Assembly (NCBI RefSeq): GCF_051216895.1
Contig: NZ_JBPKAO010000009.1
Coordinates: forward strand, 1 to 64,000
Length of the DNA: 64,000 nucleotides
From: Aquipuribacter sp051216895
GTDB lineage: Bacteria; Actinomycetota; Actinomycetes; Actinomycetales; JBBAYJ01
Reading direction: 5' to 3'
A program made the translations under genes and the position numbers. Position 1 is the stretch's first letter; each line of letters opens with the position of its first letter. Under the pieces are notes generated by a model. That model was not told where the DNA came from and did not search any database. It worked only from the letters and a program-made list of their open reading frames with translations. This document shows, piece after piece, positions 10,240 to 19,692 of this stretch.

Positions 10240-13200
10240 TCAGCGGCCGGAGCCGCTGAGCTGGACGGTCACCACGGGGTTCGTCGCGTTGGTGGTGACG
10301 GTCAGCGCGCGTGCCACCGCGCCGGCGGCCGTCGGCGCGAACGTGACGGCGACCTCGCAGCGTCCACGGGCGGGGATCACTCCGCCGCACGCACCGGCCG
10401 GGACGCTGAACGGTGCGCTGGTCGTGATGGAGCTGACCGCGATGGGTACCGTCCCCAGGTTGCGGAGCCGGACGTTCTGGGTCCGGACCGTGCCCAGCCG
10501 CCGTGTCCCGAAGTCGACCGCTCCCGGGGCGTTCAGAGCCGCGGCCACCGGTGCGGCCGTCCCCGTCCCCGTCAGGGCGACGAGGGTGGGGCTGCCTACG
10601 GCGTCGTGGGCGATCTCGAGCGTGCCCCGGTTCTCCCCGATCACCACCGGTGAGAACCGCACCGTGACCGTGCAGCTGCTGCCGGCCGCGACCACCGCGC
10701 ACGAGCTGGTGGTCGAGAACGCCCCGGCATCACGGCCGGTGAAGGCGAGCCCGCTCACGTTCAGCGGCGCCGTGCCGGTGTTGCTGAGCACGACGTCCAG
10801 CGTGGAGCTCGCCGTGATGGCCAGCGTGGGGAAGGTGAGTGCGGCTGCGGACGCCTCCGCCACGGGGACGTCGCCCGCCGCCAGGGGTTGCGTGGCTGCC
10901 GACTGGACCTGCTCCGCCGTGCCGTGGCTGTCGGTGTAGCCCACCACCACGACGAAGGCGCTGCCGACGTCGGCCGCCGTGGGGGTGTGGGTGGAGGCGG
11001 TGGCCCCGGCGACCGGGTCGAAGTCGCCCGGGTCGGTCGGGTCGGCGGCCAACCACTGGAAGGTGTGGACCGCGTCCGCGGGGATCCCGTCGGCGTCCTC
11101 GATCCCGTCGGTGAGGGCGATCAGCTGGTCCCCCACCTCCGGCGCGTCCGGCGTGATGACGGGGCCACCGGTGGGGATGTCGTTGACGTTGGCGACGGGG
11201 AGCGTCTCCTCGGACACCAGCTGCTCGGGGTTGCCCTCGAGGTCGGCGAAAGAGAGCAGCACCCGCAGCGGTGCCCCCACGGTCAGGTCACCCGGGGCGA
11301 AGGTCTCGCCCGTCGCGACCGTGATCCAGTCCTCGCCGATCAGTGCCTGCCAGCTGAAGGTGAGCAGGTCGGGGACGCCGTCGGGGTCGACGAGGTCCTC
11401 CACCGTGGCCGTCAGCTCGGCGTCCTCGGTCGGGCTCACGTCGCTGATGACCACGGTGCCGGTCGCGGCGACGTTGGTGGGCAGGTCGGCGACGGGGAGC
11501 ACGACGCTCGTGTCACCGACCCCGAACCGGAACTGCTCGACGCCCCAGACGTGGTCGGTGCCGTCGGTCTGCGCCCCACCGGTGTGCGAGATGGTGACGA
11601 GGGAGCGACCGCCGCTGGTGCCGATGGAGATGTCGTACTCCTCCGGCGCCCCGCTGTACTGGGCCTCGTCGATGCTCCCGTCGTCCTCGGTGACGATCTC
11701 CCGGACGATCCGGATGTCGGCCGGGGACAGCTCCCCGGAGAACACCCTGGCCTGCAGCTGCGACATGCTGCTGTAGCGGGTCGTCCCGGCGCCGCTGGAG
11801 CTGGGTGCCTCCAGCATCACGTTCAGCCAGCTGTCGCCGTCGATGACGTCGTCGCCGCCGCGGCCCTCGACGATGTCGCCGCCCGCGCCGCCGAGCAGGA
11901 TGTTGCCGCCGGTGAACCACACCCCGTTCTCGTCCGGCGCCTGGTCGGGCAGCAGTGCCTGCAGCCCGTCGATGAGCGCCGGGTTGCGCAGCTCGTGGTT
12001 CTCGAAGGCCCGCTCGCCGGGCTGCTGGCCCGGGTCGGGGGTCTCGGAGTCACGGTCGTCCCCGCGGAGGGTGTCGTCGTGGTTCCAACCGGACAGGCCC
12101 TCGACGAGGTCGAACCGGTCACGGACGTTGTTGACGTCCGGCGGCAGGAGACCGGTCAGGCGCATGTCGTCGTTCGCGGGGAACTGGTGCCGCACGTTGG
12201 TCACCCAGTCGAAGCCCATCATCCCCTCGTTGCGGTTGGTGCCGGTCCCGGCAACCATGATGTCGTCGCCGCCCTCGGCGTCGTAGTCGTCGTTGCCGAC
12301 GTTCGCGATGAGGACGTCGTCGCCCCCGTCCGGGTCGTTCTGGAACCCGTTGCGCTCGTCGCCCTGGAGCAGGTCCGTCCCGCCCCCGCCTTCGATCCAG
12401 TCGTCGCCCGCGTTGCCGGCGATGATGTCGTGGGCGTTGCCGCCCATGATGAAGTCGTCGCCGGTGTTGCCGAAGCTCTCGGTCTCGTCCGCACCGTGCA
12501 TGACGAAGTCCTGGCCCGCCCCGGCGAGGATCAGGTCGAGACCGGGCCCGGCGTGGATGGCGTCGTTGCCGTTGCCACCCTTGAGGTTGTCGTCGCCGTT
12601 GAGGTCGGTGATGATGTCGTCGCCGTCGCCGCCGACGATGCTGTCGTTCCCGTCGCCGCCCTCGATGACGTCGTCGCCGCCCAGGCCGAGGATGTGGTCG
12701 TCACCCTCGTCGGACCACATCCGGTCGGCTGCGCCGGTGCCGATGAAGCGGATGTGCTCGCCCCCGGTGAACCGGAGGTTGCCGTCGGCGTCATCGGCGA
12801 GCTGGTCGCCGGTGCACGGTGCCATGGACGCGTTGTCGACGTAGCTGCCCTGACCGTCGCTCTGGAGCAGGCCGACCTCGATGGTGCAGTCGGGCGTGGC
12901 GAACACGTTGGCGGGGAGGTTCTCCGCCGTGGTGTTGCGCTCGATGATCCCGGCGAACGAGTTCGCCTCGAGCTGGCCGAGCAGGTTGGTGCCGATCAGG
13001 CGGGACAGGTAGTAGAACCGGTCACCGTTCTGCAGGTCCTCCATCTGCTGCTCGAACACGTAGTTGAAGGAGGACCCGAGCATCGCGCCGAACACGCGTG
13101 GGCGCTCGGCCAGGCCGCCGGCCCAGAAGTCGACGTCGTCGACCCCGGAGGTGGTGCGACCGTCGACCCGGGCGAACGTGCCGCTGCTGTTCATGAAGGC

Positions 13201-15561
13201 GACCCGGTCGCCCGGTGCACCGGCCCCGCCCTGCACGAGCAGGGCCGCAGCCGCGCGCCGGGTGTCGATGGTCATGGCGGAGGTGATGGTGGGGTGGGTG
13301 CCGTAGGCGGCGACGAAGTTGACCGCCGACTCCGGGTTGCGCAACGCAGAACGGAAGTCGTTCCAGCTCGAGTACGGCCGCACCGTCGAGTCACCGGACT
13401 CGGCGAAGAACGTGCGGCGCGCCTCGTTGAGGCCGGGGACCCCGGCGTCACGCGCACGGGTCATGTTGATCGCCGGCAGGTCCAGCGGCAGGCCGAGGAG
13501 GCTGTTGCGCAGGGTGGGGGTGACGAACTCGTCGATCTCGTTGCCCTGCAGCTCGACCGCGCCGCGCACCAGCGTGCCGGCAGCCTCCTCCGGCGACATG
13601 GCGCCGTTGTCGTCGTAGACGGTGGGGTCGAGGAAGGCCTCGAGCAGGCCCAGGCTCATGTCGGAGCCGTCCTCGCCGATCCGGGCGACGTCCTCGGTGA
13701 GCATCGAGTGCCCGAAGCGGTAGACCACGTGCGCGAACTCCGCGCTGATCGCCGGGTCGATGGAGGGGATGTACCCGCTCTCGTTGGCAGGGACCACGTC
13801 GATGTTGGGGGAGACCGTCCGGCCGAACTCCTCGAAGACCAGGTGCTGGTACTGCATCTCGGTGACCAGGCGGGCGGCCTGGAACAGGCGCTCGCCGTCC
13901 CACGCGCCGCCGTCCAGCTGCCACTGCGCCGTGAAGCCCGGGTCGGCCTCGGCCACGATCACGTCCTGCACCTGCTGCCACACCCGGTTGTGCTCGGAGT
14001 GGAACACGTGGTGCACCGACGTGAGGGCGATGTTCTCGTTGCCGCGTCCGTCGCCGGTGATGAAGTGCTCCTCGAGCATCTCGTCGTCGTAGGTGCTCGG
14101 GTCGCCGTCGTCCGTGGTGCCGGGGTCGTCGTCGGGCACCTGCGCGACGCCGTTCACGGCGCCGGGGACGGCGTGGTGGGCGATGTCGTCCAGGAACGCG
14201 TGACCGGTGCTGTACGCCTCGTCGACGGTGGCCGGGTCGGCCAGGTCGCCCCCGACGAGGTCCGTGGGTCCGCCGGGGGGCACGACGAGCTGAGGCAGCC
14301 CGTTGCCGCCCGGGACGAAACGGCCGTAGGGGTCGGTGAGCAGCAGCGGGACGCTGGACACGTCGGCGTCGACGAGCTCGATGCCCAGCACGTTCGCCGC
14401 CTGCGCCTTGACGTCGGCCCAGGACGCGAGACCGCCGTCGGGGCCCTCCAGCAACCGGCCCGTGGACACCGGGCCGTTCGGTCCCACCGCGTACTCGCGC
14501 AGGAACACCTGGTGGCTGGGGTGCGAGGTGTAGGTCTGGTTCTGGTCGACGAACGGGGTGGTGGTGTTCATGTGCTCCTGGACGTCGTCGACCGTGCCGA
14601 CCACACCGTCGGGGCCCGGTTGGTTGGTCGCGCGGGTGACGACCATGAAGTTGCTGGTGCTGGTCGGGTCGTACAGCGGGTCGTCCGGGTCGAGCGGTAC
14701 GACCACGGTGCCGTTCCCACCTTTGCTGACCAGGTCGAGGCCGTGGTCGAAGAACTGGCCGAAGAAGGTGAACCACGAGTTGAACGGGGCGGACAGCCCG
14801 AGGTCCGGTGCCGTCGCGGGGAACTCGACGATCGCGGGGGTCGCGGGGTCGTCGTCGTGGTCGACGAGCACCGGCTCACCGTTGAGGCGCGTGGAGGCGG
14901 CCACGGCGGCGGGGTTGTCCTCGGTCTGGTCGACGACCAGGTTGCTGATGCGCCGGGGCTCGGCGTCGTAGACGAACTGCCGGGCGACCTTCTGCGTGTA
15001 GGAGGTCGTGTCGCCGACGGCCTGTCCCGGACCGACCGCGGCCGACGGCGGGATGACGTCCGCGTCACGGAACTGGGGGGACAGCAGGCGCGGGAACACC
15101 TGGTCGGCCGCACCGAAGTCGCGGTACCGCTTGGCGTCTGCGGTCGCAGGCCCGGCGAAGAGGTTGTTGTCCTCGCCGGTCACGGTGCGCAACCCGAAGC
15201 CGAGCAGGGGGCTGCCGACCTGGTTCTCGCCGTCACCGAGCAGCTCACCGCCGGCGGCGTGCGCCTCCGCGATCTCGATCTGCCGCAGGATGAACTCGAG
15301 GTCGGAGCGGATGAGCTGGAAGCTCGGTCCCGTGTGGCCCGGCTCGTGGTCCGCGGTCGCGGGCGGAGAGATGGTGAGCAGGCCGAGGCCTGTGAGCACC
15401 ACGGTGAGCAGCACGGCGGTCGCCGACCGGAAGCGCCTCGGCGCGACCCCGGACCGGCGGCGGACCGAGCCGCGGTCAGGACCGGTCCGGGTGGTCGTCC
15501 TGGGCCGCCCCCGCGGGGGTGTGGTCACTCGGCTGTGCCTCGGCTGCGCGTGTCTGCCCAT
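10240..15561 (-). CDS. Giant secreted animal-type haem peroxidase with RTX calcium-binding repeats
   Basis: A 1773-residue exported peroxidase of the animal haem peroxidase superfamily (bacterial peroxicin type). A Sec-type signal (about 46-71, LTVVLTGLGLL) precedes the peroxidase domain. The distal His lies in FFGQFFDHGLDLV (His near 273), a conserved helix reads VFHSEHNRVW (near 525; usual form REHNR, here Ser for Arg), and the proximal His is in YRFGHSML (near 618). Residues about 950-1110 hold RTX-type nonapeptides (GGDGNDSIVGGDGDD and similar). A second glycine-rich block and Ig-like segments follow, and about 1570-1773 forms two immunoglobulin-like, choice-of-anchor-D-type domains. RTX repeats with a Sec signal are unusual, as RTX proteins are classically type I exported. 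The Ser for Arg replacement may change activity. Confidence 0.9.
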   Translation of the reverse strand: MGRHAQPRHSRVTTPPRGRPRTTTRTGPDRGSVRRRSGVAPRRFRSATAVLLTVVLTGLGLLTISPPATADHEPGHTGPSFQLIRSDLEFILRQIEIAEAHAAGGELLGDGENQVGSPLLGFGLRTVTGEDNNLFAGPATADAKRYRDFGAADQVFPRLLSPQFRDADVIPPSAAVGPGQAVGDTTSYTQKVARQFVYDAEPRRISNLVVDQTEDNPAAVAASTRLNGEPVLVDHDDDPATPAIVEFPATAPDLGLSAPFNSWFTFFGQFFDHGLDLVSKGGNGTVVVPLDPDDPLYDPTSTSNFMVVTRATNQPGPDGVVGTVDDVQEHMNTTTPFVDQNQTYTSHPSHQVFLREYAVGPNGPVSTGRLLEGPDGGLASWADVKAQAANVLGIELVDADVSSVPLLLTDPYGRFVPGGNGLPQLVVPPGGPTDLVGGDLADPATVDEAYSTGHAFLDDIAHHAVPGAVNGVAQVPDDDPGTTDDGDPSTYDDEMLEEHFITGDGRGNENIALTSVHHVFHSEHNRVWQQVQDVIVAEADPGFTAQWQLDGGAWDGERLFQAARLVTEMQYQHLVFEEFGRTVSPNIDVVPANESGYIPSIDPAISAEFAHVVYRFGHSMLTEDVARIGEDGSDMSLGLLEAFLDPTVYDDNGAMSPEEAAGTLVRGAVELQGNEIDEFVTPTLRNSLLGLPLDLPAINMTRARDAGVPGLNEARRTFFAESGDSTVRPYSSWNDFRSALRNPESAVNFVAAYGTHPTITSAMTIDTRRAAAALLVQGGAGAPGDRVAFMNSSGTFARVDGRTTSGVDDVDFWAGGLAERPRVFGAMLGSSFNYVFEQQMEDLQNGDRFYYLSRLIGTNLLGQLEANSFAGIIERNTTAENLPANVFATPDCTIEVGLLQSDGQGSYVDNASMAPCTGDQLADDADGNLRFTGGEHIRFIGTGAADRMWSDEGDDHILGLGGDDVIEGGDGNDSIVGGDGDDIITDLNGDDNLKGGNGNDAIHAGPGLDLILAGAGQDFVMHGADETESFGNTGDDFIMGGNAHDIIAGNAGDDWIEGGGGTDLLQGDERNGFQNDPDGGDDVLIANVGNDDYDAEGGDDIMVAGTGTNRNEGMMGFDWVTNVRHQFPANDDMRLTGLLPPDVNNVRDRFDLVEGLSGWNHDDTLRGDDRDSETPDPGQQPGERAFENHELRNPALIDGLQALLPDQAPDENGVWFTGGNILLGGAGGDIVEGRGGDDVIDGDSWLNVMLEAPSSSGAGTTRYSSMSQLQARVFSGELSPADIRIVREIVTEDDGSIDEAQYSGAPEEYDISIGTSGGRSLVTISHTGGAQTDGTDHVWGVEQFRFGVGDTSVVLPVADLPTNVAATGTVVISDVSPTEDAELTATVEDLVDPDGVPDLLTFSWQALIGEDWITVATGETFAPGDLTVGAPLRVLLSFADLEGNPEQLVSEETLPVANVNDIPTGGPVITPDAPEVGDQLIALTDGIEDADGIPADAVHTFQWLAADPTDPGDFDPVAGATASTHTPTAADVGSAFVVVVGYTDSHGTAEQVQSAATQPLAAGDVPVAEASAAALTFPTLAITASSTLDVVLSNTGTAPLNVSGLAFTGRDAGAFSTTSSCAVVAAGSSCTVTVRFSPVVIGENRGTLEIAHDAVGSPTLVALTGTGTAAPVAAALNAPGAVDFGTRRLGTVRTQNVRLRNLGTVPIAVSSITTSAPFSVPAGACGGVIPARGRCEVAVTFAPTAAGAVARALTVTTNATNPVVTVQLSGSGR
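12230..12710 (-). repeat. RTX-type nonapeptide repeat region within the peroxidase
   Basis: DNA encoding a run of GGxGxDx-type nonapeptides (about residues 950-1110). They show up as recurring gtcgtcgcc/gtcgttgcc blocks on the plus strand. In the family these form a calcium-bound parallel beta roll that folds outside the cell. Confidence 0.85.
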
Positions 15562-15678
15562 GGTGTGCCCCGCTCTCGGCCAGTCGTCCCTGTGCGAGCC
15601 CTCCGACGGGGTGCCGGTGGGCGACGCCGACCGTCCCAGCGCGACCTTGCGGAAACCCTGGGCATCCCACCGGCGCGC

Positions 15679-15684
15679 TAGCGT
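15679..15684 (+). promoter_or_regulatory. Leaderless -10 hexamer TAGCGT before the CoA-ester lyase
   Basis: TAGCGT ends 6 nt before the GTG at 15691, the spacing expected when transcription begins at the start codon. No Shine-Dalgarno sequence is present. No convincing -35 lies at 17-18 bp. Confidence 0.5.
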
Positions 15685-15690
15685 CCGCTG

Positions 15691-16725
15691 GTGCCTCCTG
15701 AGCAGAGCCTGTCCGACACGGTCCCTTCGTCCGGGGCGTCCGCCGGGTCCCGTCCGCAGCGCGCCCGCCGCTCAGTCCTCGCCGTCCCCGGCTCCAGCAC
15801 CCGGATGCTTGAGAAGTCCAAGGGGCTACCGGTGGACGCCGTGCTCCTGGACCTGGAGGACGCCGTCGCCGACGACGCCAAGGCGACCGCGCGCCAGAAC
15901 GTGGTGGCCGCGCTGCGCGAGGGCGGTTGGCAGGCTGCGACTGTCACGGTCCGGGTCAACGGCTGGGCCAGCGCGCACACCGTGGTCGACGTGACCGCGG
16001 TCCTGCAGGGGGCCGGGGCCGCCGTGGACTGCCTGGTGCTGCCGAAGGCCTCCGACCCGGGTCACGTCCAGGCCCTGGACCTCGTCCTGACCCAGCTCGA
16101 GCGCGCCAACGGGTTGCCGGTCGGGCGCATCGGGCTCGAGGTCCAGGTCGAGGACGCCGCCGGGCTCCTCCACGCCCCGGCGCTGGCCTCGGCGAGCCCG
16201 CGGGTCGAGTCGCTCGTCCTCGGCCCCGCCGACCTGATGGCCGACCTCGGGATGCGGTCCTTGCAACCCGGGGAGCAGCCCGACGGCTACACCCCCGGGG
16301 ACGCCCACCACCACACGCTGATGAGCATCCTCGTCGCGGCCCGGGCCCACGGGGTCCACGCGGTCGACGGGCCGTATTTGCAGGTCCGTGACGTCGACGG
16401 CTTCCGCCGGCAGGCCCGGCGCAGCGCGGCGCTGGGCTACGACGGCAAGTGGGTGCTCCACCCGGACCAGGTCGAGGCCTGCAACGAGGTGTTCAGCCCG
16501 TCCCCGGCCGCCTACGAGCGCGCCGAGGACGTGCTCGACGCCCTCGCGTGGTTCGCGTCGCCGGAGGGTGGCGGCCGGGGTGCGGCCATGCTGGGCGAGG
16601 AGATGGTGGACGCGGCCAGCGCGGCCATGGCCCGTCGGGTCGTCGCGGCCGGGCGGGCGGCGGGCCTGGGCCGGCCGCACCCGTGGCGGCCGCCGACGCC
16701 CGCGGGTGACGTCGCCGAAGGGTGA
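15691..16725 (+). CDS. HpcH/HpaI-family CoA-ester lyase (CitE-like)
   Basis: Aldolase-fold enzyme predicted to cleave or form CoA thioesters such as malyl-CoA or citramalyl-CoA. Visible family features: the N-terminal RSVLAVPGSSTRMLEKS, the metal-binding LLDLEDAVADDAK, the Arg in VRVNGW, the second metal-ligand region GLEVQVEDAAGLL, LGPADLMADLG, and a C-terminal GYDGKWVLHPDQVEACNEVF. Length of 344 residues fits. The GTG at 15691 is preceded by a leaderless-type -10 rather than a ribosome binding site. The exact substrate cannot be decided; L-malyl-CoA or beta-methylmalyl-CoA is likely from general similarity. Confidence 0.88.
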   Translation: MPPEQSLSDTVPSSGASAGSRPQRARRSVLAVPGSSTRMLEKSKGLPVDAVLLDLEDAVADDAKATARQNVVAALREGGWQAATVTVRVNGWASAHTVVDVTAVLQGAGAAVDCLVLPKASDPGHVQALDLVLTQLERANGLPVGRIGLEVQVEDAAGLLHAPALASASPRVESLVLGPADLMADLGMRSLQPGEQPDGYTPGDAHHHTLMSILVAARAHGVHAVDGPYLQVRDVDGFRRQARRSAALGYDGKWVLHPDQVEACNEVFSPSPAAYERAEDVLDALAWFASPEGGGRGAAMLGEEMVDAASAAMARRVVAAGRAAGLGRPHPWRPPTPAGDVAEG

Positions 16726-16897
16726 GCCACCGGGACTGATCGGGGCCACCGGCGCGTTACCCCGTCAGGGCCTCGCCGCTGTTTGTGGTGGCGGGGCGCC
16801 GGGTACCCAGTGACAGCGGGACGGCGACGGGACGCGACCCCATCGGGGTCGTCCCGGCACCGGCCCGACACCCAAGACCCAACAGATCGGAGCAGCA

Positions 16898-17467
16898 GTG
16901 CCGACCAACAACTCCCGCCGTGGTGGCTACACCGTCCCCGGGCTCGACGAGGCGTCGTCCGCGACGCTCGTCGGTGTCCTCCAGGAGCGGCTCACGGCCC
17001 TCACGGACCTGCACCTCACCCTCAAGCACGTGCACTGGAACGTCGTGGGCCCGCACTTCATCGCGGTCCACGAGATGCTCGACCCGCAGGTCGAGGACGT
17101 CCGGGCCATGACCGACGAGATCGCCGAGCGCATCGCGACGCTCGGGGGCTCCCCGGTCGGCACGATGGGCGCGATGGCGGCCAGCCGCACGTGGGAGGAC
17201 TACTCCCTCGCCCGCGCGGTCACCACCGAGCACCTGGGTGCCCTCGACGTCGTGTACCAGGGCGTCATCAGCGACCAGCGCGAGGCCATCGAGAAGGCCG
17301 AGGCGGACCCGGTGAGCGAGGACATGCTCATCGGCCAGGCCGCCAAGCTCGAGCTGTTCCACTGGTTCGTGCGCGCGCACCTCGAGAGCTCCTCCGGGCA
17401 GCTGTCGACCTCCGGGGAGACCACCGAGAAGGGTGCTGCCGAGGCCGCCAGGGCCGCCGAGCACTGA
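16898..17467 (+). CDS. dps: DNA-binding ferritin-like protein Dps
   Basis: Starvation/oxidative-stress ferritin that oxidises and stores iron in a dodecamer and can coat DNA. The ferroxidase signature is visible: HLTLKHVHWNVVGPHFIAVH followed by EMLDPQVEDVRAMTDEIAER, giving the inter-subunit His, His and Asp/Glu ligands. Length 189 is normal for actinobacterial Dps. The short C-terminal tail (EKGAAEAARAAEH) is not Lys-rich, so direct DNA binding by the tail is doubtful. The GTG at 16898 has a weak ggag upstream at 16889. A 13-bp hairpin follows. It is one of several stress genes in a row. Confidence 0.95.
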   Translation: MPTNNSRRGGYTVPGLDEASSATLVGVLQERLTALTDLHLTLKHVHWNVVGPHFIAVHEMLDPQVEDVRAMTDEIAERIATLGGSPVGTMGAMAASRTWEDYSLARAVTTEHLGALDVVYQGVISDQREAIEKAEADPVSEDMLIGQAAKLELFHWFVRAHLESSSGQLSTSGETTEKGAAEAARAAEH

Positions 17468-17502
17468 GCACCGGGAACCACCAGCACGACCTGCGCCGTT
17501 GA

Positions 17503-17536
17503 CGGGCCGGGTGCCGCACGACGGGCACCCGGCCCG
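17503..17536 (+). terminator. Hairpin terminator after dps
   Basis: A perfect 13-bp GC-rich stem (17503-17515 with 17524-17536) around an 8-nt loop, 35 bp after the dps stop. There is no T-run, as is common for actinobacterial terminators. Confidence 0.65.
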
Positions 17537-17613
17537 ACGACGTCGGCGCCATGCCCCGGGACCATCCGCCTCCGGCCCGGGCCGGGAGCGCCAGCGGTGG
17601 GAGGATAGGGACC

Positions 17614-18147
17614 ATGGCCTTCAGCGGATCCAGCGGCGCGCGGGGTGTGCCCAAGCTCCCCACCCCGTTCCACGGCGAGCTCATCGCCAACTACGCCACC
17701 TACGAGCAGGCCCAGCGTGCCGTCGACTACCTGTCCGACGAGAAGTTCCCCGTCCAGAAGGTCGCCATCATCGGCACCGACCTGCGCATGGTCGAGCGCG
17801 TCACCGGACGCCTGACCTACCCCCGGGTCGCCGCCGCCGGGGCTGCCAGCGGCGCCTACTTCGGGTTGTTCGTCGGGCTGCTGCTGACCCTCTTCGGGAC
17901 CGGCGGCCTCGACCTCTTCCTGGCCGCCCTGCTGATCGGGGCGGGCTTCGGCATGCTGTTCGGGGTGCTGTCGTTCAGCTTCACCGGCGGGCGTCGCGAC
18001 TTCACGTCCGCCAGCCAGATCGTCGCGTCGCACTACCAGGTCGTCGCGGTGGCCGAGGTGGCGAACCAGGCCCGCAACACCCTGCGCAAGCTGCCGAACT
18101 CCGGCGTCGACGACGGTCCCGCCGAGCTCGGCGGGGTCAGCCTCTAG
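17614..18147 (+). CDS. General stress protein of the YflT/17M family with membrane hairpin
   Basis: Small stress protein of unknown biochemistry. Residues about 25-75 carry the YflT-like segment (ANYATYEQAQRAVDYLSDEK, then a Val/Ile-rich strand and TGRLTYPRVA), followed by two hydrophobic helices (about 85-105 and 110-130) that probably form a membrane hairpin. The ATG at 17614 is preceded by gggagga at 17599-17605. The open frame starts earlier at 17551, but those codons are not family-like. Position beside dps suggests shared stress control, though a terminator separates them. Convergent with pepP. Confidence 0.8.
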   Translation: MAFSGSSGARGVPKLPTPFHGELIANYATYEQAQRAVDYLSDEKFPVQKVAIIGTDLRMVERVTGRLTYPRVAAAGAASGAYFGLFVGLLLTLFGTGGLDLFLAALLIGAGFGMLFGVLSFSFTGGRRDFTSASQIVASHYQVVAVAEVANQARNTLRKLPNSGVDDGPAELGGVSL

Positions 18148-18180
18148 GGCTGAGCCCCCTCGAGCCTCACCGGCTCAGCC
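18148..18180. terminator. Bidirectional hairpin between the stress protein gene and pepP
   Basis: ggctgagcc (18148-18156) pairs with ggctcagcc (18172-18180) around a 15-nt loop. The right arm contains the pepP stop codon, so it could serve both converging genes. The loop is longer than usual. Confidence 0.5.
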
Positions 18181-19680
18181 CCGGATCTCGGCCATCCACG
18201 CCTCGACGGCGTCGGGCTCGCGCGGCAGCATCGCGGACAGGTTCTCGGCCCCGTCGGCGGTGACCAGGACGTCGTCCTCGATCCGCACGCCGATCCCGCG
18301 GAGCTCCTCCGGCACGAGCAGGTCGTCGGAGCGGAAGTACAGCCCGGGCTCGATGGTGAACACCATGCCCGGCTCCAGGGCCTGCCCCTGGTAGGTCTCC
18401 CGCGCCAGCCGGGCGCAGTCGTGCACGTCCAGACCCAGGTGGTGGCTGGTGCCGTGGACCATCCAACGGCGGTGCTGCCCGCCGGAGGCCACGTCCAGGG
18501 ACTCCTCGGGGCTGACCGGCAGCAGCCCCCACGCGGACAACCGGTCGGCGATCACGGCCATGGCGGCCTCGTGGACCTCACGGATGGTGGCACCGGGCCG
18601 CGTGGCGGCGAACGCGGCGTCGGCGGCGTCCAGGACCGCGGTGTAGACGCGCCGCTGGGCCTCGGAGAACCGACCGGAGGCGGGCAGCGTCCGGGTGACG
18701 TCCGCGGTGTACAGGGAGTCGACCTCGACGCCGGCGTCCACCAGGACGACCGCGTCCGCGTCCACCCGGCCGTCGTTGCGGATCCAGTGCAGCGTGCAGG
18801 CGTGCTCGCCGGCCGCGGCGATGACCTCGTAGCCGATCCCGTTGCCCTCCTCGCGCGCCCGGGCCGCGAACGCGCCCTCGATGACGCGTTCGCCCCGGGC
18901 GTGCTGGACGGCGCGGGGCAGGGCCGCCACGACGTCGGCGAAGCCCCGTGCGGTGGCCTCGACGGCCTCCCGCAGCTGGGCGACCTCCCAGTCGTCCTTC
19001 ACGCAGCGCATGGCCGACACCGCGTCGCCGAGCGCCTCGTCGGCGGCCTCGGCCTCGGTCGCGTCCAGCCCGTCGGACGCCCGGGCCAGGTCGAGGCGGT
19101 CCGTCACGCGCTCGTCGCCGTCGCGGACGACCCGGATGCCGACCGAGCCCAGGTCCTTGACCAGGGCGTCCGGCAGCTCGTCCAGGTGACGCGCGGGCAG
19201 CCCCGTCTGCGCGGTGACCTCCGGCAGGGACTGGCGCGTGCCCACCCACAGCTCGCCGTAGCGGGCGTCGGCGTAGAACTCCTCGGTGTCCCGCTCGGCC
19301 CGCGGCCGGAAGTACAGCACCGCGTCGTGACCGGCTCCGCCGTCGCGGGGCTCCAGCACCAGGACGCAGTCCGGCTCGGTGTCGCCCCCGAGCCCGGTCA
19401 GGTAGGCGAACGCGGTGTGCGGGCGGTAGCGGTGGTCGGTGTCGTTGCTGCGGACCTGCAGACCGCCGGCGGGCACGACGAGCCGCTCGCCGGGGAACCG
19501 GGCGGACAACCGCTCGCGGCGGGCCACGGCGTGCCGGGCCCCCTCGGCCTGCTCCGGCAGGGTCCCCGGTCGCTCGGCCCAGCCCGAGGCGACGAACCGG
19601 CGGAACGCCGCGCTGCTCGGTCGCTGGCTACGGGCGCCCGTCCCGGCAGCCCCCTGCGTGGTCTCTGCGGCGTCGCTCAT
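18175..19680 (-). CDS. pepP: Xaa-Pro aminopeptidase (aminopeptidase P)
   Basis: Dinuclear metallopeptidase of family M24 that removes an N-terminal residue preceding proline. It has the N-terminal AMP_N domain (about 28-170) and the pita-bread catalytic domain (about 225-480). Metal ligands lie in VLVDAGVEVDSLYTADVTRT (two Asp), HGTSHHLGLDVHD (His), TIEPGLY (Glu) and GIGVRIEDDVLVT (Glu). Length 501 is normal for actinobacterial PepP. The ATG at 19680 lies 12 bp after the stop of the upstream P1 peptidase gene on the same strand, suggesting a two-peptidase operon. Confidence 0.95.
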   Translation of the reverse strand: MSDAAETTQGAAGTGARSQRPSSAAFRRFVASGWAERPGTLPEQAEGARHAVARRERLSARFPGERLVVPAGGLQVRSNDTDHRYRPHTAFAYLTGLGGDTEPDCVLVLEPRDGGAGHDAVLYFRPRAERDTEEFYADARYGELWVGTRQSLPEVTAQTGLPARHLDELPDALVKDLGSVGIRVVRDGDERVTDRLDLARASDGLDATEAEAADEALGDAVSAMRCVKDDWEVAQLREAVEATARGFADVVAALPRAVQHARGERVIEGAFAARAREEGNGIGYEVIAAAGEHACTLHWIRNDGRVDADAVVLVDAGVEVDSLYTADVTRTLPASGRFSEAQRRVYTAVLDAADAAFAATRPGATIREVHEAAMAVIADRLSAWGLLPVSPEESLDVASGGQHRRWMVHGTSHHLGLDVHDCARLARETYQGQALEPGMVFTIEPGLYFRSDDLLVPEELRGIGVRIEDDVLVTADGAENLSAMLPREPDAVEAWMAEIRG

Positions 19681-19692
19681 CAGGCGATGGTG

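Noticed and set aside
10888..15681. A 1597-codon open frame on the plus strand opposite the peroxidase
   Set aside because: It is the antisense shadow of a GC-rich gene; the minus-strand frame has a signal sequence, peroxidase motifs and RTX repeats, the plus-strand one has none.
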